Positions 1-8,117 of a DNA stretch of 64,000 nt are shown here, piece by piece (the stretch's first letter is position 1; each line of letters begins with the position of its first letter). The DNA is taken from assembly GCA_002482535.1 (NCBI GenBank), contig DLGE01000008.1, positions 68,871-132,870 of the forward strand. The letters are read 5' to 3'. Under the pieces are notes generated by a model. That model was not told the DNA's origin and ran no database searches. It saw only the letters and a list, made by a program, of their open reading frames with translations. The translations under genes and the position numbers were made by a program. The stretch is from Peptococcaceae bacterium UBA7702 (GTDB lineage: Bacteria; Bacillota; Dehalobacteriia; UBA7702).

Positions 1-735
1 CTCGTCGTCCAAAACGGTGGTTTTGACGGCATCTTTTCTTTTTTGCAAAGCGATAAGAACGAGGAAACCGAGAATTTTGTCGGCAAAGTCGTTACCGTCG
101 GTGAAAACACCGCCAATGTTTACGAGAAGGCCAACGCCGCTTCGGCAGTGATCTACGCCATGAGCAATGGGGAGACTGCCACCTGTCTTGAGCAGACCGA
201 AGAGTGGCTGAAATTGGAAATCACCGAAGGCGTTTACGGCTATGCCCACGCCGCCCTATTTTCTCTGGCCACAGACTATACCCCCATCGACGACACCGAA
301 ACCACTCCGGAAGTGGAAACAGAGCCGGAAACGACTTATATGACGCCCAGCGTTAACGTGCTTGACCTCTACGCCGGGAAATCCTCGGATTATGAAATCG
401 TTGCCACCGTGTCCTACGGCGCCATTTTAGAACTGGTGGAAAAAGGCGATACCTGGTCTGAAGTAGCCACCCTGGAAGGGAAAAGAGGTTACGTGCTGAC
501 TTCTGAGATCATGACCACAGATTACGACCCTGACGCCGTTGTCGTACAGGTGACCAACAGTTACGTGAATATTCGAGCGGAGGCCTCTGCCGATTCCGAT
601 AAACTCGGTACCTTGGACCAAGGCGAAACCGCCGCTTATATCGGAGAAGAAGACGGATTCTACCATATCGAAACGGAAGACGGCATCAAGGGGTATGTCA
701 GCAAAGACTATACCGAGATGGTACAGGGGAATTAA
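1..735 (+). CDS. SH3b-repeat protein, 3' part (start lies upstream of the window)
   Basis: The frame is open from base 1, so the 5' end lies outside the window; the TTG at 43 is probably an internal Leu codon and not a start. The visible 244 codons contain three bacterial SH3-type (SH3b) repeats of about 60 residues, each with the 'N-v-Y/R..as..s..i..l..Ge....' pattern and a closing 'GYV' or 'GYA': residues about 30-85, 110-165 and 180-240. An acidic Thr/Glu-rich linker separates repeats one and two. SH3b domains usually bind cell-wall peptides or tether enzymes to the wall. The missing N-terminus could carry a signal peptide or an enzyme domain. A strong terminator follows directly. Confidence 0.8.
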   Translation, partial: LVVQNGGFDGIFSFLQSDKNEETENFVGKVVTVGENTANVYEKANAASAVIYAMSNGETATCLEQTEEWLKLEITEGVYGYAHAALFSLATDYTPIDDTETTPEVETEPETTYMTPSVNVLDLYAGKSSDYEIVATVSYGAILELVEKGDTWSEVATLEGKRGYVLTSEIMTTDYDPDAVVVQVTNSYVNIRAEASADSDKLGTLDQGETAAYIGEEDGFYHIETEDGIKGYVSKDYTEMVQGN

Positions 736-748
736 GGATCAAAAACCG

Positions 749-796
749 CCGCAAACCTTTGTTCGCGTGTGAACGCAAAGGTTTGCGGTATTTTTT
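749..796 (+). terminator. Rho-independent terminator after the SH3b gene
   Basis: A 13-bp perfect arm pair (749-761 with 776-788) encloses a short loop and is followed by TATTTTTT. It separates the SH3b gene from the next operon. Confidence 0.9.
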
Positions 797-866
797 CCGC
801 TTATGGTAAAATTCCCTGTCACGGCGGTTTCCTTTGTCGCCGTGACCACGGCGCAGAGGCCGAATC

Positions 867-894
867 TTGACATCGGCGCAGGAAACAGTATAAT
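867..894 (+). promoter_or_regulatory. SigA-type promoter of the flavoprotein-murJ-csaB operon
   Basis: TTGACA (867-872) and TATAAT (889-894) are both perfect consensus boxes with a 16-bp spacer. They lie 43 bases upstream of the ATG at 937. This is the only clear promoter before the six closely spaced genes ending at 10340. Confidence 0.85.
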
Positions 895-936
895 TTAATT
901 TGTAATATTATGTGCAGAATCCGAAAGGAGACTTCT

Positions 937-2367
937 ATGTACGATATTGCCATCATCGGTGCTGGCGTCGTCGGTTCGCTGATTGCCAGGGAACTGGCGA
1001 AATATAATCTATCCCTGATTGTTTTGGAAAAGGAAAATGATGTGGCCATGGGCAGCTCCAAGGCAAACAGCGGTATTGTTCACGCGGGCTACGACGCGAA
1101 AACGGGTACCTTAAAGGCCTTGCTCAATGTCAAAGGCTGTAAGATGATGCCCCGTGTCACCGAAGAGCTGGCTGTAGCATATCAACAAAACGGTTCCCTG
1201 GTGGTTGCTTTCAGCAGCGAAGAAATGGAAACCGTAAAAGCTCTTTATACCCGGGGTAAGCTCAACGGCGTGGAAGATCTTGTCTTGGTGGAGCAAAAGG
1301 AACTTCGGCGTATGGAGCCCCAGCTCAATTCCGCCGCCATCGGCGCTTTATACGCCCCCAAAGCCGGGATTGTCTGTCCCTATACCTTAACCGTCGCCGC
1401 CCTGGGCAATGCCATGGATAACGGCGTGGCCTTAAAATGCAATTTTCCCGTGACTGCGCTTCACGATAGGAGCAGCCATTTTGAGATCGTCTCCGGTTTA
1501 GAAGCCGTCGAAGCCGCTATGGTCATCAACGTGGCCGGTCTTTTTGCCGATGATATTGCCGCCATGGTTGGCGATGATTTCTTTTCCATTCATCCCCGCC
1601 GCGGGGAATACTATCTTTTTGACCGGGAAATGGCGGCACTGGCCAGGCAAACGATATTTCAAACGCCGACGGCCCGGGGCAAGGGCGTTCTCGTGACACC
1701 CACGGCCTACGGTAATTTGCTGATTGGCCCCAGCGCCGAAGATATCGAAAATAAAGAGGACAAAAAAACCAGCCAAGCCGGACTGGACAAAATTTGGCAC
1801 GACGCCCTAAAAACCGTGCCCAACCTACCGAAAAACGGGGTGATCACCGAGTTTACCGGCTTGCGGGCCTCCGGTAACACCGGCGATTTTATCATTGCCC
1901 AATCTCCCGCGCACCCCCGTTTACTTCATGTAGCGGCCATTGATTCACCGGGACTCGCCGCTTCCCCTGGCATCGCCGTCTATGTTGAAGATATGCTGCG
2001 CCAAATCGGCATTTTGACCCAAAAGCGCAGTGTATTTTATCCCTATCGCCGCGGCATTCCCGTGTTGCGGGAGATGGGGAAAAAGGAACGGCTTGGGCTC
2101 ATTGCCAAGAACCCCGCCTACGGCAGGATTGTTTGCCGCTGCGAGGAAATCAGCGAAGGCGAAATTTTAGACGCGATCCATCAGAATCCCAAAGCCACCG
2201 ATCTCGATGGCGTCAAGCGGCGCACCAGGAGCGGCATGGGGCGCTGCCAGGGCAGCTTTTGTATGCCCACCGTAACGGAGATCTTGAGCCGCGAAAGAGG
2301 CGTCCCCATGGAGCAAATCAGCAAAAAAGGTCCCGGTTCTGAAATTTTGGCCGGGAAGACGAAATAG
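937..2367 (+). CDS. GlpA-like FAD-dependent oxidoreductase with BFD-type [2Fe-2S] domain
   Basis: A 476-residue flavoprotein of the anaerobic glycerol-3-phosphate dehydrogenase/GlpA-GlpO group. The N-terminal Rossmann motif GAGVVGS binds FAD. The DAO fold runs to about residue 370. The C-terminal BFD-like domain has CxC (in 'VCRCEE') and a CQGSFC pair, four Cys suited to a [2Fe-2S] cluster. The start at 937 is preferred over the in-frame ATG at 910 because GAAAGGAG (923-930) sits just upstream. The stop is TAG, one of only three terminal TAGs seen. The next gene starts 11 bases later. The trio with GlpB-like and DUF1667 partners is a known Bacillota/Thermotoga arrangement; whether the substrate is glycerol-3-phosphate or another 2-hydroxyacid cannot be told. 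Confidence 0.85.
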   Translation: MYDIAIIGAGVVGSLIARELAKYNLSLIVLEKENDVAMGSSKANSGIVHAGYDAKTGTLKALLNVKGCKMMPRVTEELAVAYQQNGSLVVAFSSEEMETVKALYTRGKLNGVEDLVLVEQKELRRMEPQLNSAAIGALYAPKAGIVCPYTLTVAALGNAMDNGVALKCNFPVTALHDRSSHFEIVSGLEAVEAAMVINVAGLFADDIAAMVGDDFFSIHPRRGEYYLFDREMAALARQTIFQTPTARGKGVLVTPTAYGNLLIGPSAEDIENKEDKKTSQAGLDKIWHDALKTVPNLPKNGVITEFTGLRASGNTGDFIIAQSPAHPRLLHVAAIDSPGLAASPGIAVYVEDMLRQIGILTQKRSVFYPYRRGIPVLREMGKKERLGLIAKNPAYGRIVCRCEEISEGEILDAIHQNPKATDLDGVKRRTRSGMGRCQGSFCMPTVTEILSRERGVPMEQISKKGPGSEILAGKTK

Positions 2368-2378
2368 GGGGACAGGGG

Positions 2379-3647
2379 ATGAACAGCGCGGAAACAAATA
2401 GTTATGTGGATCTGGTGATCATCGGTGGCGGTCCCGCCGGCTTGGCCGCGGCGGTCAGCGCCAAAGAACAGGGTATCGACGATATTTTAGTGATCGAGCG
2501 CGATCACCGCCTCGGCGGTATTTTGCAGCAGTGCATTCACAGCGGCTTTGGCCTGCATCAATTCAGTGAAGAATTGACCGGGCCGGAATACGCCGCCCGT
2601 TATATTGAGCGCCTTCGGGAAATGGGCATTGCTTATTGCTGTAACACGATGGTCACCGATATGACGGCGGATCATCACCTTACCTGTGTCAGCCATGACC
2701 GGGGACTGCGGGAAATCAAAGCCGGGGCCATCATCTTGGCCATGGGCTGTAGGGAGCGGAACCGGGGCGCTTTGGCCATTCCGGGGACACGTCCCGCCGG
2801 TGTTTACACCGCCGGTACGGCCCAGCGCTTCGTCAATAAAATGGGCTATCTGCCCGGCAAACAGGCGGTAATTTTGGGCAGCGGTGATATTGGCCTGATC
2901 ATGGCCCGCCGCCTAACTTTAGAAGGCGCCGAAGTCAAAGCGGTATTGGAACTGAGGCCTTTTTCCGGGGGTCTGAAACGCAATATCGTCCAATGTCTCG
3001 ATGATTTTGGGATCCCCCTGCTTTTAAGCCATACGGTAACGGAGATCCACGGCGAAGACCGGCTCACCGCTGTGACCGTCGCCGAAGTCGATCGGCATTT
3101 TGTACCCATCGAGGCCACGAAACGGCAGATTCCCTGCGATACGCTGCTGCTTTCCGTGGGGCTGATTCCCGAAAACGAGCTGGCCAAAGCGGCCCAAGTG
3201 GAATTGGATGCCGTCACCGGCGGCGCAAAAGTTGATGAAAACAGGGAAACCTCCGTTGCGGGGATTTTCTCCTGTGGCAACGTGCTCCACGTCCACGATC
3301 TCGTGGATTACGTTTCCGACGAAGCGGAAATCACCGGCCGTGCCGCGGCCCGCTATTTGCGGGGACATTTAAACGTTAGAGCCGCCCTGCCCACTGTGGC
3401 GGGGAAAGGCGTGGGCTATATCGTGCCCCAGTGGGTTACCGGCACCGACGGTGATCTTCGTCTCTATTTCCGTTCCGACGCCGTATTCCGCGGCGCTGTG
3501 ATCCGCGTGAAAAGCAACGGCAAAGAGCTGATCAAAAAGAACAAACGCATCGTAACCCCCGGTGAAATGGAAACAGTGACCTTGAAGCAGGAAGCTCTTT
3601 CCTCCCTGGGCAGGGAAATCACCGTAGAAGTGGAGCCGCAATCATGA
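2379..3647 (+). CDS. GlpB-like NAD(P)/FAD-dependent pyridine nucleotide-disulfide-type oxidoreductase
   Basis: A 422-residue two-dinucleotide-fold flavoprotein. The FAD motif GGGPAG is near residue 16, a second GSGDIG motif for NAD(P)H is near residue 165, and the C-terminal GIFSCGNV.HVHDLVD motif is typical of the family. It lies between the GlpA-like protein and the DUF1667 protein and overlaps the latter by ATGA. It probably passes electrons between NAD(H) or a quinone and the GlpA-like subunit. The operon contains no transporter or kinase for glycerol, so the physiological substrate remains open. Confidence 0.85.
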   Translation: MNSAETNSYVDLVIIGGGPAGLAAAVSAKEQGIDDILVIERDHRLGGILQQCIHSGFGLHQFSEELTGPEYAARYIERLREMGIAYCCNTMVTDMTADHHLTCVSHDRGLREIKAGAIILAMGCRERNRGALAIPGTRPAGVYTAGTAQRFVNKMGYLPGKQAVILGSGDIGLIMARRLTLEGAEVKAVLELRPFSGGLKRNIVQCLDDFGIPLLLSHTVTEIHGEDRLTAVTVAEVDRHFVPIEATKRQIPCDTLLLSVGLIPENELAKAAQVELDAVTGGAKVDENRETSVAGIFSCGNVLHVHDLVDYVSDEAEITGRAAARYLRGHLNVRAALPTVAGKGVGYIVPQWVTGTDGDLRLYFRSDAVFRGAVIRVKSNGKELIKKNKRIVTPGEMETVTLKQEALSSLGREITVEVEPQS

Positions 3648-4006
3648 CCGAAACAAAACATCTTACCTGCATCGTTTGTCCCATGGGATGCCAGCTCAGC
3701 GCTACGGTAGAAAAGGGCGTTGTCACCCAGGTAGAAGGAAATCAGTGTCCCCGTGGGGAGAAATACGCTAAGGCGGAAGTGGTCAATCCAGTGCGCATCC
3801 TAACTACAACGGTAAAGGTCCTTCACGGTGATCCCCTGCCGGTAAAATCCGCGGCGGCGCTGCCAAAAGATAAACTCTTTGACTGTATGGCGGTTTTGCG
3901 AAACGTTACCGTCAAAGCCCCCGTTCCCCTCGGCGCGGTGATCGTCTCCGATATCTGCGGCAGCGGCGTGGATATGGTGGCCACCGCCGCCGTGGGTGAA
4001 GCATAA
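3644..4006 (+). CDS. DUF1667 small Cys-cluster protein
   Basis: A 120-residue DUF1667 protein. The N-terminus has CxxCPMGC (residues about 9-15) and a later CPRG, the four-Cys pattern seen at the start of molybdopterin oxidoreductases and in DUF1667, where it is thought to hold an Fe-S cluster. It overlaps the preceding flavoprotein by four bases (ATGA), indicating translational coupling. In known genomes DUF1667 follows the GlpA/GlpB-like pair and is assumed to be its third subunit. No signal peptide or membrane segment is visible. Confidence 0.85.
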   Translation: MTETKHLTCIVCPMGCQLSATVEKGVVTQVEGNQCPRGEKYAKAEVVNPVRILTTTVKVLHGDPLPVKSAAALPKDKLFDCMAVLRNVTVKAPVPLGAVIVSDICGSGVDMVATAAVGEA

Positions 4007-4054
4007 AACAAGGTCCCCGCTGATTGGCGGAAATGTAAGAAAGAATGGCCGGAT

Positions 4055-6499
4055 ATGAAGAAAATGAAGAAGATATTTTCAAGGAAGAGAAACCGTACCG
4101 TCGTGACGTTCCTTTTGGGGATCGCCCTTTGTCTTACTGCCTTTGCCGTGCTGGGTGAGACAACAGCCGACGCCGCCGGCACCAAAGTGACGACGTATAT
4201 CGATAAAACCGTGGCCTACGCCAAAGGAAAAAACAATTCGGTGTTCTATGACGCAGTGGTGAAGAACGCCGGCTCCGACAGTACCGATCAACTCATGCTG
4301 GCCCTGGGCCGGTATACGGCGCAGACAGTGGTGACCGCCGACGAATTTGCCAATTATCTCGGTTATGTCAACCGCAACCTGACGGATAAAAAGGGCGTTT
4401 TGTCCTCCGCCGATGATTATCTCGACATCGCCTTGGCCGTGGGCGCCGCCGGCGGGGATGTCACCGCTGCCGGTACGGACAGCGGCGGCAACCGGATCAA
4501 TTTGTTGTATAAAGGGATCTATTCCCGGAGCATCACCACGTTGAGGAACGAGGGTACGGCCACAGTGGCCGATGCCTTGTTGACCTTGGACGCCCTTCAT
4601 GTTTCCGACGCGACGTTGCGCGCCTCCGGTTCCAGAGTCACGAGAGCGCAGCTGAAAGAGGAGCTCGTCACTTTTGCCAAAGATACTTCGGTGTCAGACA
4701 TTTCCCTTTGTGGCCTTGTGCTCCAGGCCTTAGGGCCTTATTATTGCGATCAGAACGCTGCAGTGGTGGCCGCCGTGGATATTCTCCTGCCAAAACTCAG
4801 CGGCCTCCAAGCCACCGACGGTTCCTTTAAGGACAGCGTCGTCGCCACCGGCCAGCTGCTCACCGGTATCTGCGCCTTAGGCCTTGATCCCGCCGATAAT
4901 AGCGGCGTCTTTCGGTACAGCATATACGACGGTTTACTGACTTTTTATAACAGCGACGGCGGTTTCGGCCTTTCCGCTGCCGGCTCTTCAACAGCGTCGG
5001 CCACCCACTACGGCCGTATTGCCCTTGTCGCCTACTGGTGCTATCAGGAGAACGCCCAGTTTTTTGACTTTGCCGGCCTTCCCGCCCATACGGCGAAAGC
5101 GATTCCCGCGTCAACTACGCCTTCATCACCATCTTCTTCCTCCTCTTCATCATCGTCTTCTAAGTCTTCCAAGTCTTCTAAGTCCTCTCCTGCTTCGTCC
5201 TCTGCTTCTTCTTCCGATACGGCTTCTGAGACGGCTTCCGACACGGCGTCGGCTCCGACGGTGGCGACGGCGGCAACGGGAACGACCATTGAGAAATCGG
5301 TCTTTGAAGAGCTCAAGGGCCAGGATAAAACGTATATCTACGAGGGAACCTGGAATGAAGGGGAAGCTTATACCATCTCCTTTTACGGAAAGAATATCCT
5401 CACCCCCATGGATTTTAACGCGGAAATCACCTCTATTACGGAAAACCAGTTGATGATCGACGCCGCCGTCGCGTCCCCGGAATGCATCACCTTTTTGCAT
5501 CAAGGGAATTTCCCCGGGAACGCCACGGTCACAGTGACGGTTTCCGTCCCCGACGGCGCCTATCAGTGTTATTATTATAACGCGGCTACCGGCGGTTTTG
5601 AGTTGGTCGGTGCGGTTACGGTCAGTGATGCCATGGTTAGCTTTGAAGTCAACAAAGGCGGCGACTACTTTCTCACCACCGAAGAGATCGATACCGGCGG
5701 CATCGTCATGAACCTTGAAGATACGGTCAACGGTGTTGTCCCCCAGTCGGTGTTCGAGGGGATCAAAGGGAAAGACGTCAATCTCCGTTTGAAGGGTGCC
5801 ACCGACCGTGGTACTGCTTACGCCATTGTCTTTAACGGCCTCGACGTCGCCAACCCCATGGATTTCAATATGCAGATCACGGAGACTTCCGAGTATAGCG
5901 ACGCCATTGCCCAATTGGCGGACAACGCCTGGATCCTCCATTTTGACCAGGATGGCGACATTCCCGGTACGGCTCTGGTGGAAATCGCCACCGAGTTGGA
6001 CGAAGCCGACGCGTACACTCTGTTCTATTATGACGAAACTGCCATGCAGGCCAGTTATGTGGAAAAGGTCAGCATCAGCGACGGTACCGCGCGGTTTACC
6101 ATCGATCATTGCTCCGATTACTTTATTGCCCAGCGGGCCATCGCCGATTCCCTATTGGATACCGGCTTCACTTGGCAGATCAGTCCCCTGATCCTCACTT
6201 ATCTGGTCGTCGTCGCGATCTTACTCGCCGCCGGCGTCGGCCTCCTGCTGCGCCGCCGCGGCGGTAAAAGCGGCCAAACCGGTGCCGGGAAAAAACAGAA
6301 AAAGCCCACCGCCCGGCAGCAGATCGCGGCGCGGAAAAAAGCCCAAGCCGCCGCGGCAGCTGCTGCCGCAACAGCGGAACCCGCGCCGTCGGAAACAGCA
6401 CCGTCGCCGCATTCGCCGGCGTCCGTAACGGAACTTGCCGAAGCGGCAAAACCCGCCGGAGCAGAAGAGGACGACGCCCCAGCAGAAGCCGGGGTATAA
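4055..6499 (+). CDS. Membrane-anchored surface protein: alpha/alpha-barrel-like N-domain, Ser-rich linker, two beta repeats
   Basis: An 814-residue secreted protein. A signal sequence (about residues 1-40) precedes an all-alpha region (about 45-335) with repeated 'D..dGSF' / 'SDGGFG' elements, resembling the prenyltransferase/terpene-cyclase toroid that is also the N-terminal domain of transcobalamin and intrinsic factor. A Ser tract (352-388) leads to two homologous ~130-residue beta domains (about 412-545 and 562-695), each starting with 'SVFE.(L/I)KG.D' and containing 'NPMDFN' or 'TPMDFN'. One membrane helix (about 706-730) and a Lys/Ala/Pro-rich cytoplasmic tail follow. It lies in the same operon as murJ and csaB. 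The function is unknown; a ligand-binding surface role is inferred from the fold resemblance only. Confidence 0.6.
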   Translation: MKKMKKIFSRKRNRTVVTFLLGIALCLTAFAVLGETTADAAGTKVTTYIDKTVAYAKGKNNSVFYDAVVKNAGSDSTDQLMLALGRYTAQTVVTADEFANYLGYVNRNLTDKKGVLSSADDYLDIALAVGAAGGDVTAAGTDSGGNRINLLYKGIYSRSITTLRNEGTATVADALLTLDALHVSDATLRASGSRVTRAQLKEELVTFAKDTSVSDISLCGLVLQALGPYYCDQNAAVVAAVDILLPKLSGLQATDGSFKDSVVATGQLLTGICALGLDPADNSGVFRYSIYDGLLTFYNSDGGFGLSAAGSSTASATHYGRIALVAYWCYQENAQFFDFAGLPAHTAKAIPASTTPSSPSSSSSSSSSSKSSKSSKSSPASSSASSSDTASETASDTASAPTVATAATGTTIEKSVFEELKGQDKTYIYEGTWNEGEAYTISFYGKNILTPMDFNAEITSITENQLMIDAAVASPECITFLHQGNFPGNATVTVTVSVPDGAYQCYYYNAATGGFELVGAVTVSDAMVSFEVNKGGDYFLTTEEIDTGGIVMNLEDTVNGVVPQSVFEGIKGKDVNLRLKGATDRGTAYAIVFNGLDVANPMDFNMQITETSEYSDAIAQLADNAWILHFDQDGDIPGTALVEIATELDEADAYTLFYYDETAMQASYVEKVSISDGTARFTIDHCSDYFIAQRAIADSLLDTGFTWQISPLILTYLVVVAILLAAGVGLLLRRRGGKSGQTGAGKKQKKPTARQQIAARKKAQAAAAAAAATAEPAPSETAPSPHSPASVTELAEAAKPAGAEEDDAPAEAGV
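5125..5211 (+). repeat. Low-complexity Ser-codon tract
   Basis: A run of TCN/AGC codons with occasional Lys and Ala encodes the Ser-rich linker of the surface protein. It is consistent with a flexible, possibly glycosylated stalk. Confidence 0.8.
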
Positions 6500-6539
6500 A
6501 GGCACTTAGAAAGAAAGAACTGCACAGAAAAGAGATCCT

Positions 6540-8096
6540 ATGGTAAAAGAAAAAAATGCGCTAAGAACCATCAACTATATCATTGTAATCACCCTAATCG
6601 GCAAATTGATGGGGCTTTACCGGGACAGGCTTATCGCGGTCACCTTCGGTACCGGCATGGATGCCAACGCCTTTTTGACGGCCAGCCTGATTCCCCGCGT
6701 CTTTTTCGACGTGGTCTTTGCTTCGGCGATCACCTCCTGTTTTATTCCGATTTTTAATGAGTATTTGACCAGGGACGGAGAAAAACGCGGGTTTTTCTTC
6801 GCCCATTCCTTTATTACGCTGATGATCTGCGCCACGGCGCTGATTACGGCTTTGGGCATGGTGTTCTCCGGGGTTTTGGTGAATCTCTTCGGAGAAGGTT
6901 TCGATGCGGCCACCGCCGACCTTTGCCGGCAATTGCTGATCTATATGTTCCCCACGGTGATCTTTACCGGGGTGGCCTTTGCCTTTGTCGGCATTTTGCA
7001 GTCTTTGGGTGAATTCAACGTGCCGGCGGCCATCAGCATCGTCTCCAATGGCGTGATCATTCTTTATTTTTTCCTTTTCGGCGCTGATTTTGGTGTTTAC
7101 GGCTTGGCCGCGGCATTTCTTTTGGGTTGGCTGGGTCAGGCCTTGATCCAGCTGCCGTCACTGAAAAAGCGCAATTATGTTTACCGTCCCCGTTCCTTTT
7201 TGCGGGAGGACGGCATCAAAAAGGTGCTGCTGCTGATGGCGCCGGTGATGGTGTCCACCTGGGTGCAGCCGGTGAATATCTCCGTGGCCACCCGCTTCGC
7301 CTCTTTTCTTTACGAGGGCAGCGGTGCTTCGGCCTTGCAATATGCCAACAATCTCTATACGGTACTCATCGGCGTGATCGTCCTTTCCATTACCAATGTG
7401 ATTTTTCCTAAAATGGCAAAGCTCAGCGCCGCTAAGGATGAAGTGGGTTTTGCCCGAGTGCTTTCGGTTTCCATGCGCTCCGTGAATTTTTTGCTGATCC
7501 CTTTGACCGTCGGCACCATGGCCCTAAGTGCCGATGCCGTCAATTTAATCTATGGCGGCGGTGAGTTTAACGCCTTTTCCCTTACCATTACGAAAGACGC
7601 CCTCTTCTGGCTTAGCCTCGGTATGCTGGGTTTCGGCGCCCAAACAGTGTTAACAAGGGCGTATTTTGCGGCACAGAAGGGGAAAGCGCCGCTTTTGGCA
7701 GGGGTTGCCTCGATTTTTGTGAATCTTTGCTGCTGTTTTGTTTTCGTCAGGTGGCTGGGCTTAAGCGGCCTGGCTCTCGCTTCTTCCCTGGCGGCGGTGG
7801 TCAACGCCGCTTTTCTCTGGGTACCTTTGCAGCGAAAATACAAAGCCCTTTGGCATAAGGCCCTCTGTTTCTCTTATTTGAAGATGATTTTTGCCGCCGT
7901 GGTCATGGGCGGAGTCCTGCTGTTCCTTCATGATCTCTTCGTCCTCGACGCCGCGGCGAGCACATTGCTGAAAGGCGCTGTCTTCTTAGGTGAAACCCTG
8001 GCCGGCGTTATCGTCTATCTGGCCGTGGCCGGCGCTGTGAAGCTGGAAGAAACCGCGGTGGTCTTTGGCTATTGCCGGAGAAAATTGGGAAAATAA
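6540..8096 (+). CDS. murJ: MurJ (MviN) lipid II flippase
   Basis: A 518-residue MOP-superfamily membrane protein with about 14 predicted helices, the normal MurJ size. The N-terminal 'GLYRDRLIAVTFGTGMDANAF' region and 'R.FFD..FA...' segment match the MviN family (GKxxGxxRD, ..A.F...). It moves lipid II, and possibly other polyprenyl-linked precursors, across the membrane. It is 41 bases after the surface-protein gene and 21 bases before the glycosyltransferase-CsaB gene, so it is probably in the same transcript. In this context it might serve secondary wall polymer export as well as peptidoglycan. Confidence 0.9.
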   Translation: MVKEKNALRTINYIIVITLIGKLMGLYRDRLIAVTFGTGMDANAFLTASLIPRVFFDVVFASAITSCFIPIFNEYLTRDGEKRGFFFAHSFITLMICATALITALGMVFSGVLVNLFGEGFDAATADLCRQLLIYMFPTVIFTGVAFAFVGILQSLGEFNVPAAISIVSNGVIILYFFLFGADFGVYGLAAAFLLGWLGQALIQLPSLKKRNYVYRPRSFLREDGIKKVLLLMAPVMVSTWVQPVNISVATRFASFLYEGSGASALQYANNLYTVLIGVIVLSITNVIFPKMAKLSAAKDEVGFARVLSVSMRSVNFLLIPLTVGTMALSADAVNLIYGGGEFNAFSLTITKDALFWLSLGMLGFGAQTVLTRAYFAAQKGKAPLLAGVASIFVNLCCCFVFVRWLGLSGLALASSLAAVVNAAFLWVPLQRKYKALWHKALCFSYLKMIFAAVVMGGVLLFLHDLFVLDAAASTLLKGAVFLGETLAGVIVYLAVAGAVKLEETAVVFGYCRRKLGK

Positions 8097-8117
8097 GTTT
8101 GGATAACGGAGAAGAAG

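Noticed and set aside
937..4006. Definite GlpABC glycerol-3-phosphate dehydrogenase
   Set aside because: The third gene is DUF1667 and not a GlpC-type protein, and no glycerol transporter or kinase is present, so only a GlpA/GlpB-like label is supported.
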